This document shows, piece by piece, positions 12,033 to 22,830 of a stretch of 64,000 bases of DNA (position 1 is the first letter of the stretch; every line of letters begins with the position of its first letter). The stretch lies in assembly GCA_001643675.2 (NCBI GenBank), contig LSRY02000003.1, positions 2,337,501-2,401,500 of the forward strand. The letters are read 5' to 3'. The notes under the pieces were generated by a model. The model had not been told where the DNA came from, searched no databases, and saw nothing but the letters and a program-made list of their open reading frames with translations. The position numbers and the translations under genes are program-made. The stretch comes from Monocercomonoides exilis. Taxonomy: Eukaryota > Preaxostyla > Oxymonadida > Polymastigidae.

Positions 12033-12704
12033 GCAGTTGAGAAATGAGAAAACAGTCGAACAATATTTATGATGTTGAGAATAATTTGTATGAAGTCGTT
12101 GATTGGCCGAAATGTTTCATTTAATGCATTCACTTCAGATTGGCCAGAAAAACTCAATCACAATATTTGTGACGAACAGATTGGATAAATCAATCTTGCT
12201 GTATATTCACAACTTCAGTTCACTTTCTTTCTGTGATTTCCCCTCTTTTCCCCTCAAAAATAGAAAATGTTGATTTTTCTCAATTTCCATTCCCTTCTTC
12301 CATTCAGCACACAAAATACTCAGAAAATATCAATCCCCTCCTTTTCTTCATCTTTCCCTGTCTCTTCCATAAAACATTCTTCTCCTCTCATAAAAGTTAC
12401 CCCCTTTTCATATGAACATTTCTCAATTTCCCTCTTCTTTCAAGCTTTTGCCCTCTTTTCTTTCTCTTCAAAATCCATTTCCCCCATCAACAATCCGTCC
12501 TCTTTCATCATCCCCAGTCACTTCTCTATATATTTTCTACATTTTCTTCTATAAATCTCCACTTGCTCTTCTCCATCCCTCTGTCTCGGAATTTCTTCCA
12601 TTCAAAAATCATTCTTGAAATATTAACATTCAAAAATATACTCAACTCCTACCCCCTGCCACAAAATTTAAACTTCCATCTCTTCTCTGCCCCATATATC
12701 TCCT

Positions 12705-12893
12705 GTGCCTGGTGTTGATGAGATAAACGAGATATATTTCTTTTGGCGGTTGAGAATATTATTAAAGGAGATGATCATGCCAAAAACAGAAAAAACACAT
12801 CCTGACAGGCAACACAATGTGTATGGGTTGAGAAGACCCTCCAGTGAGACATACAATGTATTTTGTGGAGGTGCATTCTTTGTTGCATTTTGA
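12705..12893 (+). other. Conserved small frame in the long-form 3' module (possible exon relic)
   Basis: A 62-codon frame containing GVDEINEIYFFW, LRILLKEMIM and NVYGLRRPSSE. The module copy at 34,460-34,648 (reverse) keeps a frame of the same length with few amino-acid changes. The third copy at 53,160-53,345 is interrupted by stops early on but keeps LRILLKEMIMPKTEKT. It has no ATG at its start. It could be a relic exon or a by-product of nucleotide similarity. Confidence 0.25.
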
Positions 12894-13049
12894 CCATTCT
12901 GAGACTGAAATAAAGAGATTTATTTTTTGAATGATGATGGCTGTGGAAATGAGTGTGCTTGGCAAAAAACAGTCGAAGCGCAGTTTGGCCTTTATTTATT
13001 TTTCTATATATGAATATTAACATGTTGAATGTTTTTGTGTTGTTTTCAG

Positions 13050-13460
13050 GGCAGGAGGTGGAAAAGAATGAAAATGAATGAAATGTTTATATCTCGTTGT
13101 GCAGGGTGACTATGGAGTTGGGTGAGCGAATTCATATGGAAAGTGCCCAGGATGAAGGGATTGGGAAGGGAATTGGAGATGATATTTTCAGACGAAAAAC
13201 GGGATATTTTTCAATGATGAGGATGGAATTTGAGCAGAATGCATAAATCTCACATTTTTCAGCAGAGCAATAAATCGATGCATTTGATGGAGAAATGACT
13301 GATGAAAAGGATGATTTGCGAATCAGATGATGAAACACTTGATAAAGGAAGGAATAATGAATTTTTATTGGAGGGAAACAGTTGCCTAGGGGGAAAAGGT
13401 TGGAAAATACTTATAGAAATGGTAAGAAGGTTTGTTGTCGTAATATTTTTGAAGTAATTA
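13050..13460. repeat. Near-invariant block of the long-form 3' module
   Basis: About 410 bp almost identical to 53,505-53,915, although flanks on both sides differ clearly. The reverse copy at 33,890-34,260 is somewhat more diverged. The reverse strand encodes an identical 68-codon frame in two copies apart from one residue (13,132-13,338 and 53,586-53,792). Recent conversion or a constrained RNA or peptide are both possible. Confidence 0.6.
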
Positions 13461-13920
13461 TTATTATTATTTTTAAGAATGCTGAAAGGATGAGGGATTA
13501 GATCGCTTTGAAGAAGAAAGAGAAAAGTGGGGAAGGAAGAATAAAGACGGACAGATGAAATGCGAGATATTTCGAAGATGGCTTGCATTGTGCTTTGGCG
13601 AAGAATTATTTTTGAGGAAAGATGATTTTTTGTGAAAGAAGAAAAGATGGAATGAAAAAGGAATTGCTCAATATTTCCTATTTTTAGATGGAAAGAGAGA
13701 AAGAGATTGAGCTGAAAGTGAAAAAGTATTCAAAGGTTTCTCCTCTGCAGAAGAAAAAGGGATAGAAGACGAGAATTTCAATGAATTTCTCCGTTGGTAT
13801 TAATTGACACTCAACTTCACAGTTTTCAACAATCAATCGTCTTATTCGATTCTTTCATCATCATCATTACCATCATCTTCTTCTTCCTCTTCTTCAAACA
13901 CATCGTCAACATTTCGCACA

Positions 13921-14081
13921 GCTTCTTCTTCTTCTTCTTCTTCTTCTTCTTCTTCTTCTTCTCCTTCTTCTTCTTCTTCTTCTCCTTCTTCTTCTTCTTC
14001 TTCTTCTTCTTCTTCTTCTTCTTCTTCTTCTTCTTCTTCTTCTTCTTCTTCTTCTTCTTCTTCTTCTTCTTCTTCTTCTTC
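13921..14081. repeat. (TCT)n microsatellite
   Basis: About 160 bp of nearly pure TCT with a few CCT interruptions. It sits at the junction between the long-form 3' module and the 3' flank of copy C. The third module copy has only a short TCT run here (54,335-54,355), and the second has about 130 bp at 33,290-33,425. Confidence 0.9.
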
Positions 14082-14154
14082 AGATACATCATCGACATTT
14101 CGCACAGCTTCTTCTTCTTCTTTATCATCATTCATATTATCTGATTGGATTTCT

Positions 14155-16458
14155 TCAAATTCTGCATCTGCACCAGAGATTAAGAGAGAAATGAAAAGGA
14201 AACAAGGAAATGTATTGATGAAGGAAAAAATAACAAATAAAAATAAGAAAAAGAAAGAGAAAGAAATTCTTGAACAAGGGTTCATGCTTGATGGAAATGA
14301 GATCGAGAGGGTTAAAGAGATTTTTGACAGAAAGGAAGAAGATGCGTGAATGAAAGGAAGAATAAAGGAAAGAAGAGGAGAATGCGGCAGGATGTTGGAT
14401 TTGTGAAGAGATGGAAAGAGAAAGAAATATGAAGAAATGGACTTGGATGAGCAGTGGAAGATGTTTGAGATTCAAAACAAGAAACAAGGGAAGATGATGA
14501 AATGCAGAAGAAATCAAAAATATGTTAAGAGAAGAAAACAGAAAAGGCAAAAATGCTTGGAAAAGAGAAGATAGTGAGAAAGAAATTCCATTGGAAGAAC
14601 ATGAAAAGAAAAGCCAGAGCCTGTCATTTTTCTCAACGTTGTCAGCAGTACCAGCTTTCCACACTCTTTTTGTTGGGGTTGTTGAACCACAATTCTCAAA
14701 CGGAGATTGAGCTATGGAATTACCACTGAAGAACACATCGTTTCCTCTTCCATTTTTGGCAGTGTTTCCATCGAAAAAACAGAATGTGATGAATCTCATA
14801 TTGTTCATCCAAGAGTAAGTTGAATAGAAGAAAATGGCAGCGCCGCCATAAGATGTGGAAGCAGAAAGATTGTTATTAATGAACTGACATACAACGATTG
14901 AAAATTGATTTGGTTTATTATTTGGAGGATATGAAAATGTCAGAGAACCAGCAGAATCTTTTCCAGAATTTGCGATACACCAACATTTGGAAAACAGGAA
15001 TTGGGCATTTGTTGGAGTTCCTTCAAGCGCAAAATACCAGCCAGTTCCACACCAACCTGATATTGAACAATTTTCCACTCTATTTTCTGAGAATACCCAA
15101 ACAGAATTTGATTGTGGCCAAGCTATGCAAGTTGCTCCTCCATGAGCAGCTGAGCAGCTTGTGAAATTGGATTTTGAGATGTCAATTTTCAGCAGGTTAT
15201 CGCAACGCAACGCTCCACCATGATCACCACTCGAACAATTGAAAAATGAACAAGAAGTGATTGTGAGATTTGCATTTGTGCAAACAACTTTAAGTGCACC
15301 TCCATGATCACTACCACCGTTTGAATTATTCCATTCGCACCATTCAAATTGATAGCTGTTCAATTCAGAAAAACCCAACCTTCCAGGTGATTTTCTGTGA
15401 GTTTCATTTCCTTCATATGCAACAGCAGCATTTGATGAAGAGCGTATTTGGTGGAGAAAAGAAACATTGAAGGCAGAGAGAGAAGTGGCAGGGCTGTTGA
15501 GGTTGGGGAGGATGGCGCCATCGATGGGGTTGTGAGTGTGGAGGAAGAGGGATGAGTGGATGGAAAGGGATGAGTGAAGAGAGAAGGAGGGGATTGTATT
15601 GGTGTTGGTGTTGGTGGAAGAGGAATAAGAGGAAGAAGTGGTTGAGGTGAATGGGTTGAGTGAGTGGGAGGGAAGGGATGGAAGAGATGGATGGGATTGG
15701 GGAGATGAGATGTTGGAGAAGAGGGTGTTTGAGAGATGGAGATTGAGGTGGATTTGGAGATGGGGATGGAATTGGTGATGGTTATGGAGAGGGGAAGAGG
15801 AAGAGGAAATGGAAGGGGAAAGGGAAGGGGAAGGGGAAGAAAAAGAAGAGGATGTGGATGAGGATGAGGATGATGAAGGAGAAGGGGAAAGGGAAGGGGA
15901 AGGAGAAGGGGAAGGGGAAGAGAGGGAAGAAGGAGAAAAAAGGAAAGGCTGGACGAGGGAGATGAAGGAGGAGAAAGAGGAGTGGGAGATGGAGAATGAG
16001 GCAGGGATTGGGGAGTGGGCATTATGGAGGAGATTGTTTGGGATGGAGAAGAGGGGGAAGGAGAAGATGGCAGGTTGGTGGGTGGTGAGGGAGAAGTTTG
16101 TGAGGGCGAGGGAGGCATGGGCAGAGAGGAAGAGGGGGCATTGGTGGTGGTGGTGGCTGTTGGTGAGGGAAAGTGGGTGGATGGTGCAAGTGGAGGAGCA
16201 GATGGAGGCAGCTGAGTGGTGCTGGGCAGTGAGGAGTGGACAGCCACTGAGAGGGATGAGGTTGAGATGGGTCACACACAAGGAGGTGTTGATGAGGGCG
16301 AGGCTTGTCTGAGCGCCACAGATGTGATTTCCCGATGCATGTTCCACCTTGTCTGAGTGAGCGCCTCTGATGATGCTGTTTGCGATATTCTCTCCACGAA
16401 CCAGATTTATGGTGAGGAATGCGACGAGTATCTGAGCTAATAACGTGATCCTAATCAT
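14155..16458 (-). CDS. Copy C: complete secreted beta-helix protein with signal peptide
   Basis: The only copy with a convincing start. ATG at 16,456-16,458 opens MIRITLLAQILVAFLTINL, a typical signal peptide, with cleavage likely soon after residue 22; an upstream in-frame ATG at 16,656 lacks this logic. Residues about 23-300 are a unique Ser/Pro/His-rich region. The family core runs from NPIDGAILPNLNSP (about 310) and FEWCEW (about 371) through GGAL, GGAT, FSENRVENCSI, FINNNLS and FDGNTAKNGRGNDVFF to about 612. Homology ends there, at the short-form breakpoint. The last 155 residues are hydrophobic and F/L/S-rich, coming from pyrimidine-rich DNA, and may be a read-through tail; the frame ends in TGA. 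Expected location is the cell surface or outside the cell. It is the best candidate for an expressed family member. Confidence 0.72.
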   Translation of the reverse strand: MIRITLLAQILVAFLTINLVRGENIANSIIRGAHSDKVEHASGNHICGAQTSLALINTSLCVTHLNLIPLSGCPLLTAQHHSAASICSSTCTIHPLSLTNSHHHHQCPLFLSAHASLALTNFSLTTHQPAIFSFPLFSIPNNLLHNAHSPIPASFSISHSSFSSFISLVQPFLFSPSSLSSPSPSPSPSLSPSPSSSSSSSTSSSFSSPSPSLSPSISSSSSPLHNHHQFHPHLQIHLNLHLSNTLFSNISSPQSHPSLPSLPSHSLNPFTSTTSSSYSSSTNTNTNTIPSFSLHSSLSIHSSLFLHTHNPIDGAILPNLNSPATSLSAFNVSFLHQIRSSSNAAVAYEGNETHRKSPGRLGFSELNSYQFEWCEWNNSNGGSDHGGALKVVCTNANLTITSCSFFNCSSGDHGGALRCDNLLKIDISKSNFTSCSAAHGGATCIAWPQSNSVWVFSENRVENCSISGWCGTGWYFALEGTPTNAQFLFSKCWCIANSGKDSAGSLTFSYPPNNKPNQFSIVVCQFINNNLSASTSYGGAAIFFYSTYSWMNNMRFITFCFFDGNTAKNGRGNDVFFSGNSIAQSPFENCGSTTPTKRVWKAGTADNVEKNDRLWLFFSCSSNGISFSLSSLFQAFLPFLFSSLNIFLISSAFHHLPLFLVLNLKHLPLLIQVHFFIFLSLSISSQIQHPAAFSSSFLYSSFHSRIFFLSVKNLFNPLDLISIKHEPLFKNFFLFLFLIFICYFFLHQYISLFPFHFSLNLWCRCRI

Positions 16459-16658
16459 TTTTAAACTGTTGTGCAATTTGATTGGAATGAATATGAATGA
16501 AGGCTTAATTGGCGGAGAGGGGAGAGATGCAATGTGAAGTGAAAATCGAAGAGGAAATCTTGTGAATCGTTGATAATTATCTGAAATTATCTTCTTTTGT
16601 GTACATGGACAACTATTTGTATTTCTGTTGCTTTCGTTTCTCTCGTGTGCGCTCAAAT

Positions 16659-17590
16659 TTTTGTTTTAGATGTTAAATAGATTTTTTTTAATCAAAGAGT
16701 TTTCCAATAAAATATTTTGTTTGATGAATTGCATGATATTTTATTTTCACAAATAATACTCAAAGGCATTCTCCATTGACTTGAGAAATGTTAAAAACAA
16801 AATGTATTGGGGAACAATTATGTGAAGAATAATCGCTCTCAAGGTTATCATTCATTTCAATCAACTTTCCAATTTCTGACAAATGATCGATCATGGAAGA
16901 TATATGAGTTCAACCAAACAAAATGAACTGAATTGTTATTTTTCTTTTTGTCATTCAAAAGTCAAAATAAAATAATCTGACATAAGAAAAACACAACTTT
17001 TTTTATTGAAACCAATTTTAAACAAATTGTCCAAAAATGAGAAAAATCAGACATTTTGTTTTTATTACGACCATTCTATCAACTATTAACAAATAATAAT
17101 TATTTCTTTTTTTGAAATTGTTTTTTGTCTTCTTATCCAATTTTCAATTTCCATTTTCACGATTAAAAAACCTCTCTTTCATTCAAATGAAAAAAGAATT
17201 ATATTTCTTAAAATATGGCATTCAAGAAATGGGAGATTGCTTTTGATAAAAATAAACATTTTGTTTATTGTGTGGATTATAGACTTGTTTCAACTTCTGA
17301 AATGTTTCAATTCACAATTGATTCCTCAATGAAAAGATATTGTTTGTAAAAAAAAAAAAAAAGATGAAGTTTGTGAACGATTAATTCCATATGAAAATAT
17401 GACATTGAGTTTAACATCCACCTATTCTCAATTAAAAAAATTTAATAAAGATTCTTCAATAGAAAGTGACTGATTTTCAAAATATCGATCGAAAATAGTG
17501 CTAAGTGGAATAAAGATTTTCTTTTGTTTTTCTTGTTTATTAATCAATAATGTTTCAATCGAAAAGATGAAAATTCAATAAGACTGAACA
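16659..17590. other. Upstream region of copy C, no gene seen
   Basis: AT-rich sequence with no convincing frame and no match that I noticed to the other 5' modules. It may hold the promoter of copy C. Nothing specific is recognised. Confidence 0.5.
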
Positions 17591-17594
17591 AGAT

Positions 17595-18177
17595 TATCCA
17601 TTGAATCATAACTGTTCATAATCGCATTGAGTTATGAATTTATTTTTGTGACGATGTCCGATTGTGATTATATTTGATGGTGTTTCATAAAGAAAAAATA
17701 AGATAATTAATGAATATCTAAATAGAATAAGTGCTCGATTTTCAATTGCCAGAACAAATTTGATTGAAAAGAAATATCTTTTTTTCTTTTTTCCACCACA
17801 TTTTTGAGAGATATGCATTTGGAAAATATTTATCAGAAAATCGGTTGTTCAAAGAAAACTCTCACATTCAACATATTTGATTCGATAAAGAATATCTGAC
17901 CATGCTCATCAATTTCCCCGAAATGAAAATGAAAAAGTTACTCAATGTTTGTTCCAAGAAAAATAAAATAATGTAAGATAATTATTTCATCACACGAAAG
18001 AATATCACACTATAACATATTCAATTTTGTTTCAAGAACTAATTGGTGAAAAAATGACGTTGTGGAAATGTCTTCGAAAGAACTCAAATCAAACCGTGCA
18101 ACTGGATCTTCTCAACAAAAAAATTGGAAATCCGAAATATCACCGAATATTTTGTCACTGTTTCTTTCAATGAGTCA
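17595..18177. repeat. Long 5' module of copy E, left part
   Basis: Matches 44,853-45,694 and, in reverse, 42,236-43,080, starting at 'ATTGAATCATAACTGTTCA'. Compared with those copies it lacks about 275 bp at 17,815-17,840, where they carry a small inverted-repeat element. It is interrupted at 18,178 by the element inserted there. Confidence 0.75.
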
Positions 18178-18185
18178 GAAAATCA
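18178..18185. repeat. Target-site duplication, left (GAAAATCA)
   Basis: Eight bases directly abutting the left inverted repeat, repeated at 20,571-20,578. A single copy exists at the uninterrupted paralogous sites 42,228-42,235 (reverse) and 45,695-45,702. Confidence 0.9.
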
Positions 18186-18382
18186 GGCATAGGTCTAAAT
18201 TGTACCAGTAGTGATTTTAACATTCTCTAATGAATAACAGTTCTATTATTGATTGTCATAATTTATTAACACTGTATTATCGAAAAAATTTGAAAAATCT
18301 TATCTTCAAAATGAAAACAAAAATTATTGATCAAACCCATAAAAATTTTTGTTCATTTTTCATTTTGTGTTTTGTGACGTAT
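18186..18382 (+). repeat. Left terminal inverted repeat, 197 bp
   Basis: Matches the reverse complement of 20,374-20,570 at every base I compared. Its inner end is GTGACGTAT, after which the two sides diverge (AAGAGC against TGC). Confidence 0.92.
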
Positions 18383-18529
18383 AAGAGCTATGTTTTGGAT
18401 ATTTTCTACATTCATTGTTTTGTTGTATTTTTCACATTACAACCTCTTTTTTAAAAAGAACAAATCAGAATGATGTTGAAAATTTTCTTTTAAAATACAA
18501 ATTACGAAATTTAAAATAAATGCATTGAA

Positions 18530-20103
18530 TTATATACGAAACATCACAACTATTCTAATAAAGTTTTTATCTTTATTCAGAAAAATATATCCGAAATAAT
18601 TCAATTTCACTCCGTCTTTCGAAATTGATGTTCCAATTCGAGCTTTGATTGTTGATGTTTCCAACACTTCCTTAATCCCACCTCCATTCCCATTCACACA
18701 CTCACATTCTTCAATCGTTGTGTTGCTCACCACAAATGTCTCTTTTCCGTTTTCACTTCATGCCATCACGACTCCATCTCCTCCTGTTATCCGATTCACA
18801 TTCCGAATTGTCACATTCCCCAGCAAACTCTCTCCTGATGTTGATTCTTCTGTTGATGGCTCTTCGAACAGAGGTTGGCTCATTTTCATATTTTTTATCT
18901 CAACATCACTCATCCTCAACTGAGACAGTGCCATCACAAATATCGATGCTGATATTTCTCTCTCTCCATTAACACTTGAAAAGATCAGCACATCTTCCAA
19001 TGAAAGAGTCCCACTTCCCACAGACACCACAAACACACTCGGTGAAGAAGGGCTTGCATTTGAGTTACAATCAACCTTCATGTGCAATAAACCAAGATGA
19101 CCTGTTGACACACTGAATAGCGCTCCAGTTGATGAAAGTGCACCTGTTCCAATCGAACTCTTATCTTTGCCTCTCCCAATGACTGAAATCTTCTGTGCTC
19201 CAATATCAATTGTTGACGTCTCGTTTTGATGATTCCCTTCCATCAGCGTGATTGACAAGCTTATCTGCACCTCACACATCTCAAACGCCTTCTTCACTGT
19301 CAGACACGGATTTGATTCATTCATCCCACACAACTCAATATTATCATCTCCACCAACAGAAACATAAATCGTCTTATCCTTCAGCCAATCCCTTTTTGAT
19401 GTTTGGTCATATATCCAGGTACCTGATGGATTATACGCATAGCACATTCTCTTATCATCTGTATTTGTCGTGTAGCATTCATAGAACGGGTTAATTGATG
19501 ATAAATACAAATTATATGCATCTACAAAATAGGCATCATGCCCATATGGAGTGGAGGTTGTTCTGCATTTGCATTCATGGAAGAACAAATAATAACAATA
19601 AATTTTATCATTTGGTGCTGTTGCTCCATTTGGATGAAAATATAATCCTCCTCCATACCTCATTGCTGAACATCAGATAAACTGAATGCTCCTCATTTTG
19701 AATTGAGTAATTGGAATGTTAATACAGCGCATTCCTCCACCATCATTTCCAGTAACCGAGCATGAAGTGAAACTGCAGTCAAACACACACGCACTCTCTC
19801 CTCCTCCATTTTCTGTTGGAATGCATCCTGACCCTGAAACCTGAAAATTATCAAGATTAAGCCCTCCTCCATAGCTATTTGCTTCACAATCCTGGAATTC
19901 ACACCCGCTGATCATAACACACGATGAATTTGCATAAATGCGCATTCCTCCTCCTCCATGAGTTTTTGTGGAACATGAGTTGAACGAATTGTTTCAACAG
20001 ATATAATATTTGCACACATAACCCCCCCTCCATCCCAATAAGCATTGCAATCATTGAATGAGCAGTGCTTAATTGAAGCCGATGCGCTTGATTGACCATC
20101 CAT
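18530..20103 (-). pseudogene. Captured beta-helix gene fragment of a second subfamily
   Basis: Read from 20,103 downwards: IKHCSFNDCNAYWDGGG, a frameshift near 20,000, MISGCEFQDCEANSYGGG, CSFTSCSVTGNDGGGMRC, an in-frame TGA near 19,674, then MRYGGGLYFHP, NPFYECYTTNTDDKRMCYA, YVSVGGDDNIELCGMNES and NPCLTVKKAFEMC. A second in-frame TGA lies just before 18,758, after which protein-like sequence continues (VVSNTTIEECECVNGNGGG). Order and motifs (CSF..C turns, GGG, CG...PC.TV) are those of the same fold, but identity to array copies A-L is low. Neither a start nor a signal peptide is present. It is cargo of the surrounding inverted-repeat element and is not functional as it stands. Confidence 0.75.
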
Positions 20104-20373
20104 GCAGATTGCCTGCCACTTGATTCACCAACTGTGAATGAATTTTCTGTTCCTGTTGTCTCTGATCCGTTTCATTCACTCCAAAATAAATGAATATGCT
20201 TCGCTTAGAGATTCTCTCTCTTAAAAATTTCTGATTATCAAGTTAGCATCATTCTTCGAACTTTATTTGAGCACAACCTATGCGAAGCAAGATGTTAAAA
20301 ATAAATTTATGAAACATGTAGGTTAGTATAATTTGATAATGGAAATTAAATTGAAAATAGCATAACTGTTGCA

Positions 20374-20570
20374 ATACGTCACAAAACACAAAATGAAAAA
20401 TGAACAAAAATTTTTATGGGTTTGATCAATAATTTTTGTTTTCATTTTGAAGATAAGATTTTTCAAATTTTTTCGATAATACAGTGTTAATAAATTATGA
20501 CAATCAATAATAGAACTGTTATTCATTAGAGAATGTTAAAATCACTACTGGTACAATTTAGACCTATGCC
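20374..20570 (-). repeat. Right terminal inverted repeat, 197 bp
   Basis: Reverse complement of 18,186-18,382, ending GACCTATGCC directly against the right target duplication. Confidence 0.92.
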
Positions 20571-20578
20571 GAAAATCA
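20571..20578. repeat. Target-site duplication, right (GAAAATCA)
   Basis: Second copy of the eight bases at 18,178-18,185. The sequence beyond it resumes the module at ATTTGTTGTAATGAATTCC exactly as at 45,703. Confidence 0.9.
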
Positions 20579-21609
20579 TTTGTTGTAATGAATTCCAAAA
20601 AAATGATAATTTTTGTTTTGATTCTGAAAATTCTGGGTTATTATTTTTGAAAACAAAAATCTTTTGTGTTGTTCATTATTTCGAAATACAATGATGCTGA
20701 TTGATGAATTTTCATCAAAATGTCTCAAACTTTGAAAATATTCTTATTTCATTCATCTCCCATTAAAGAAAAACAACGATGAGTGTTTGTTTCATCAACA
20801 AAACCTTTTCAATGAAATTCAAACTCTTCAGATTATTGTTCAATTCGAAAATAATCACAAAAGAAACATGAAATCAAAAATAATCACCCATACCAAGAAT
20901 AAATAACATTTGGCGAACAAAACATTTCACTAAACTGTTTTTGATTCAATTTTGTTTCATTATGAGACATCCGTTGTGGTGTTTTTATTGATTACAGAAA
21001 TATGGAATACTATTTCAATTTGAAAATTGAAGAGTTTTCACCGTTCTTTCAGAATGCTTTTTTTTATTTCACTCTTTCATTGCATTCAAAAAACTTAAAA
21101 GTGATAGCAAATTTGGATAATTTGAAAAAAAAATGATCATATTTAACTTTAAGCAAATACAGAACTTTGTTTTTAATTCGTTTCAAAATGAAAAATAAAA
21201 TATTGCTTTATAAAATCAATTTTTCATTGTCTAGTTGCAAAATAACACTGATAATAATGGAACCTGAGGAGACATAATAAAAGAAGTACATTCTTAACAA
21301 AATAGGCATTTTCGATTGAACTAAAAATAATTCAAAAAACAATTCAAAAGGTATTTTGATGAGTGGGTTAAAAATAAAATAAATGATTTTTCTATTCTTT
21401 GTTTGAATAGAAAGGATTAAATCATCAGAAGATCTGACAAAAAGTGAAATTATAAAAAAATGAATATTTTCCATCAATGATATTTCTTTTTAAATAGTTT
21501 TGAAAAATAATAATTTGCAGCCACAACATAAAAAAACAAATAAATGCTGTTGAAAATATTCATATAAAACAAATTCAAAAATTTTAAATAGATTTCTGAA
21601 AATTTTCAG
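20579..21609. repeat. Long 5' module of copy E, right part
   Basis: Continues the homology to 45,703-46,750 and, in reverse, 41,190-42,227, moderately diverged. It ends near 21,570, shortly before the coding homology. The last bases before 21,610 (AATTTTCAG) would fit a splice acceptor, but no matching upstream exon is evident. Confidence 0.65.
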
Positions 21610-22830
21610 TTGTTGTACTCTTTCTCATTTAATATCTCTATTCCCATCCACTCAACCATCTTCCTCCACACCCACAACCCCATTGATGGTGCCATCCTCC
21701 CCAACCTCAACAGCCCCTCCACTTCTCTCTCTGCCTTCAACACTTCTTTTCTTCACCAAACTCGATCTTCATCAAATGATCCCGTTAAATATATTGGATC
21801 TGAATCTCAAAGAAAGGAATTAAGTAGATTGCCATTTACTGATTTGAATAGCTATCTCTTTGAGTGGTGCGAATGGAATTATTCAAATGGTGGTTCTTCA
21901 TCTGGTGGTGCTCTTTATGTTTATTGCACAAATGCAAATCTCACAATCACTTCTTGTTCATTCAATAATTGTTCAAATACAAATCACGGTGGAGCGTTAT
22001 ACAGTTACAGTTTACAGAATGTGAACATCGCTAAATCCAATTTCACAAACTGTTCGGCACTACATGGAGGCGCAATTTGTATTGATGGTCAAAAATCATC
22101 TTCTGTTTATTCATTCTCAGATAATAGAGTTGAAGGTTGTAAAATAACGGGCATTTATGGAACTGGTTGGTATTTCTGGATCTATAACATGACCTCAGCA
22201 AGTCAATTCCTGTTCACCAAATGCAAGTGCATTTCAAATTCTGGTGGTGATTCTGCTGGTTCTCTCACATTCAATTCCCCTCCAACCAATAAGCCAAATC
22301 AATTTTTAGTTAATGATTGTCAGTTCTTAAACAATAAATTGACATCAAATTCAACTTCATGGGGAGGTGCTGCAATGTTTTTCAGAGACACATATTCCTG
22401 GATGAATGGAATGAAATTCATCACTTTTTGTTTCTTCGATGGCAACACTGCCAAAAATGGCAGGGGCAATGATGTGTTTTTCAATGGCAGCAGCATCACC
22501 CAATCCCCATTCAATCAGTGCGGGTCAACAACAGAATCAAATAGAGTGTGGAATGCAGGAACTGCTGATGATGTTGAGTTCAACAAATGGCTTCCTCTCA
22601 TAACAACTTTCAAAATCGTGTCAAATAATGGGATAAACACCGATCTCTGCGGAATCACACAACTCAGTCCATGCAAAACAATAGAACATGCTCTTGTTCG
22701 CATGACAGATCCCCAAGACGCCTCCCTCACCCTCCTCAGTTCAACATTTGTTCCCATTCAAACACTCACTTTCAGCGCAGTTGACACCATAATCACTGAA
22801 ACCAATGAACTTTATCTGATTCTCATATAA
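21610..22830 (+). CDS. Copy E: medium-form beta-helix paralogue without start codon
   Basis: Open for about 406 codons, beginning at a TTG next to a possible splice acceptor, with no in-frame ATG before the domain. It keeps the 5' part lost from several copies (IHSTIFLHTHNPIDGAIL), then FEWCEWNYSNGGSSSGG, GGALYSYSL, GGAICIDG, FSDNRVEGCKIT, FLNNKLT, FDGNTAKNGRGNDVFF, and the DLCGITQLSPCKTIEHAL motif near residue 350. It stops with TAA soon after DTIIT, the medium-form breakpoint, where the long copies continue with GNGTT and a serine linker. Its closest relative in the window is copy F. Its 5' flank is the long module, interrupted by the 2.4-kb element. Confidence 0.7.
   Translation: MLYSFSFNISIPIHSTIFLHTHNPIDGAILPNLNSPSTSLSAFNTSFLHQTRSSSNDPVKYIGSESQRKELSRLPFTDLNSYLFEWCEWNYSNGGSSSGGALYVYCTNANLTITSCSFNNCSNTNHGGALYSYSLQNVNIAKSNFTNCSALHGGAICIDGQKSSSVYSFSDNRVEGCKITGIYGTGWYFWIYNMTSASQFLFTKCKCISNSGGDSAGSLTFNSPPTNKPNQFLVNDCQFLNNKLTSNSTSWGGAAMFFRDTYSWMNGMKFITFCFFDGNTAKNGRGNDVFFNGSSITQSPFNQCGSTTESNRVWNAGTADDVEFNKWLPLITTFKIVSNNGINTDLCGITQLSPCKTIEHALVRMTDPQDASLTLLSSTFVPIQTLTFSAVDTIITETNELYLILI

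Larger units (their letters stand above)
11185..13840. repeat. Long-form 3' module, copy 1 of 3
   Basis: Non-coding module following copy B. It is repeated after copy G in reverse (about 33,480-36,225) and after copy H (about 51,440-54,290). Landmarks are the TTCAAATAAATATGTTTCC block near 11,345, a CTTCTT-rich stretch, a pyrimidine-rich 12,230-12,650, a small conserved frame at 12,705-12,893 and a near-invariant block at 13,050-13,460. Conservation is uneven along its length, suggesting patches of gene conversion. No larger gene is seen. Confidence 0.7.
18186..20570. mobile_element. 2,385-bp inverted-repeat element carrying a beta-helix gene fragment
   Basis: Both ends are bounded by identical 197-bp inverted repeats that start GGCATAGGTCTAAATTG, flanked by 8-bp duplications. 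The same module is uninterrupted at 42.23 and 45.70 kb, which proves insertion. The interior (18,383-20,373) encodes no transposase; it holds a decayed beta-helix gene on the reverse strand. Long inverted repeats, an 8-bp duplication and captured host-like coding sequence recall non-autonomous Mutator-like (Pack-MULE) elements. hAT and Merlin elements also make 8-bp duplications, so the superfamily is unproven. Identical inverted repeats suggest a recent insertion. Confidence 0.9.

Noticed and set aside
13794-14144. Long phenylalanine-, serine-, glutamate- or lysine-only frames over the TCT/GAA arrays (also at 33,163-33,555, 38,511-39,161, 48,771-49,313 and 55,785-56,190).
   Set aside because: They are translations of microsatellites in several frames and have no ordered protein sequence outside the repeat.
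18230-18454. Protein-coding frame MNNSSIIDCHNLL... present twice (also 20,323-20,526 reverse).
   Set aside because: It lies in the terminal inverted repeats and is duplicated because of them; the two frames differ after the repeat ends.
18186-20570. A transposase gene inside the 2.4-kb element.
   Set aside because: The only protein-like text is the beta-helix cargo; no DDE-type or zinc-finger text was found in any frame, so I call it non-autonomous.
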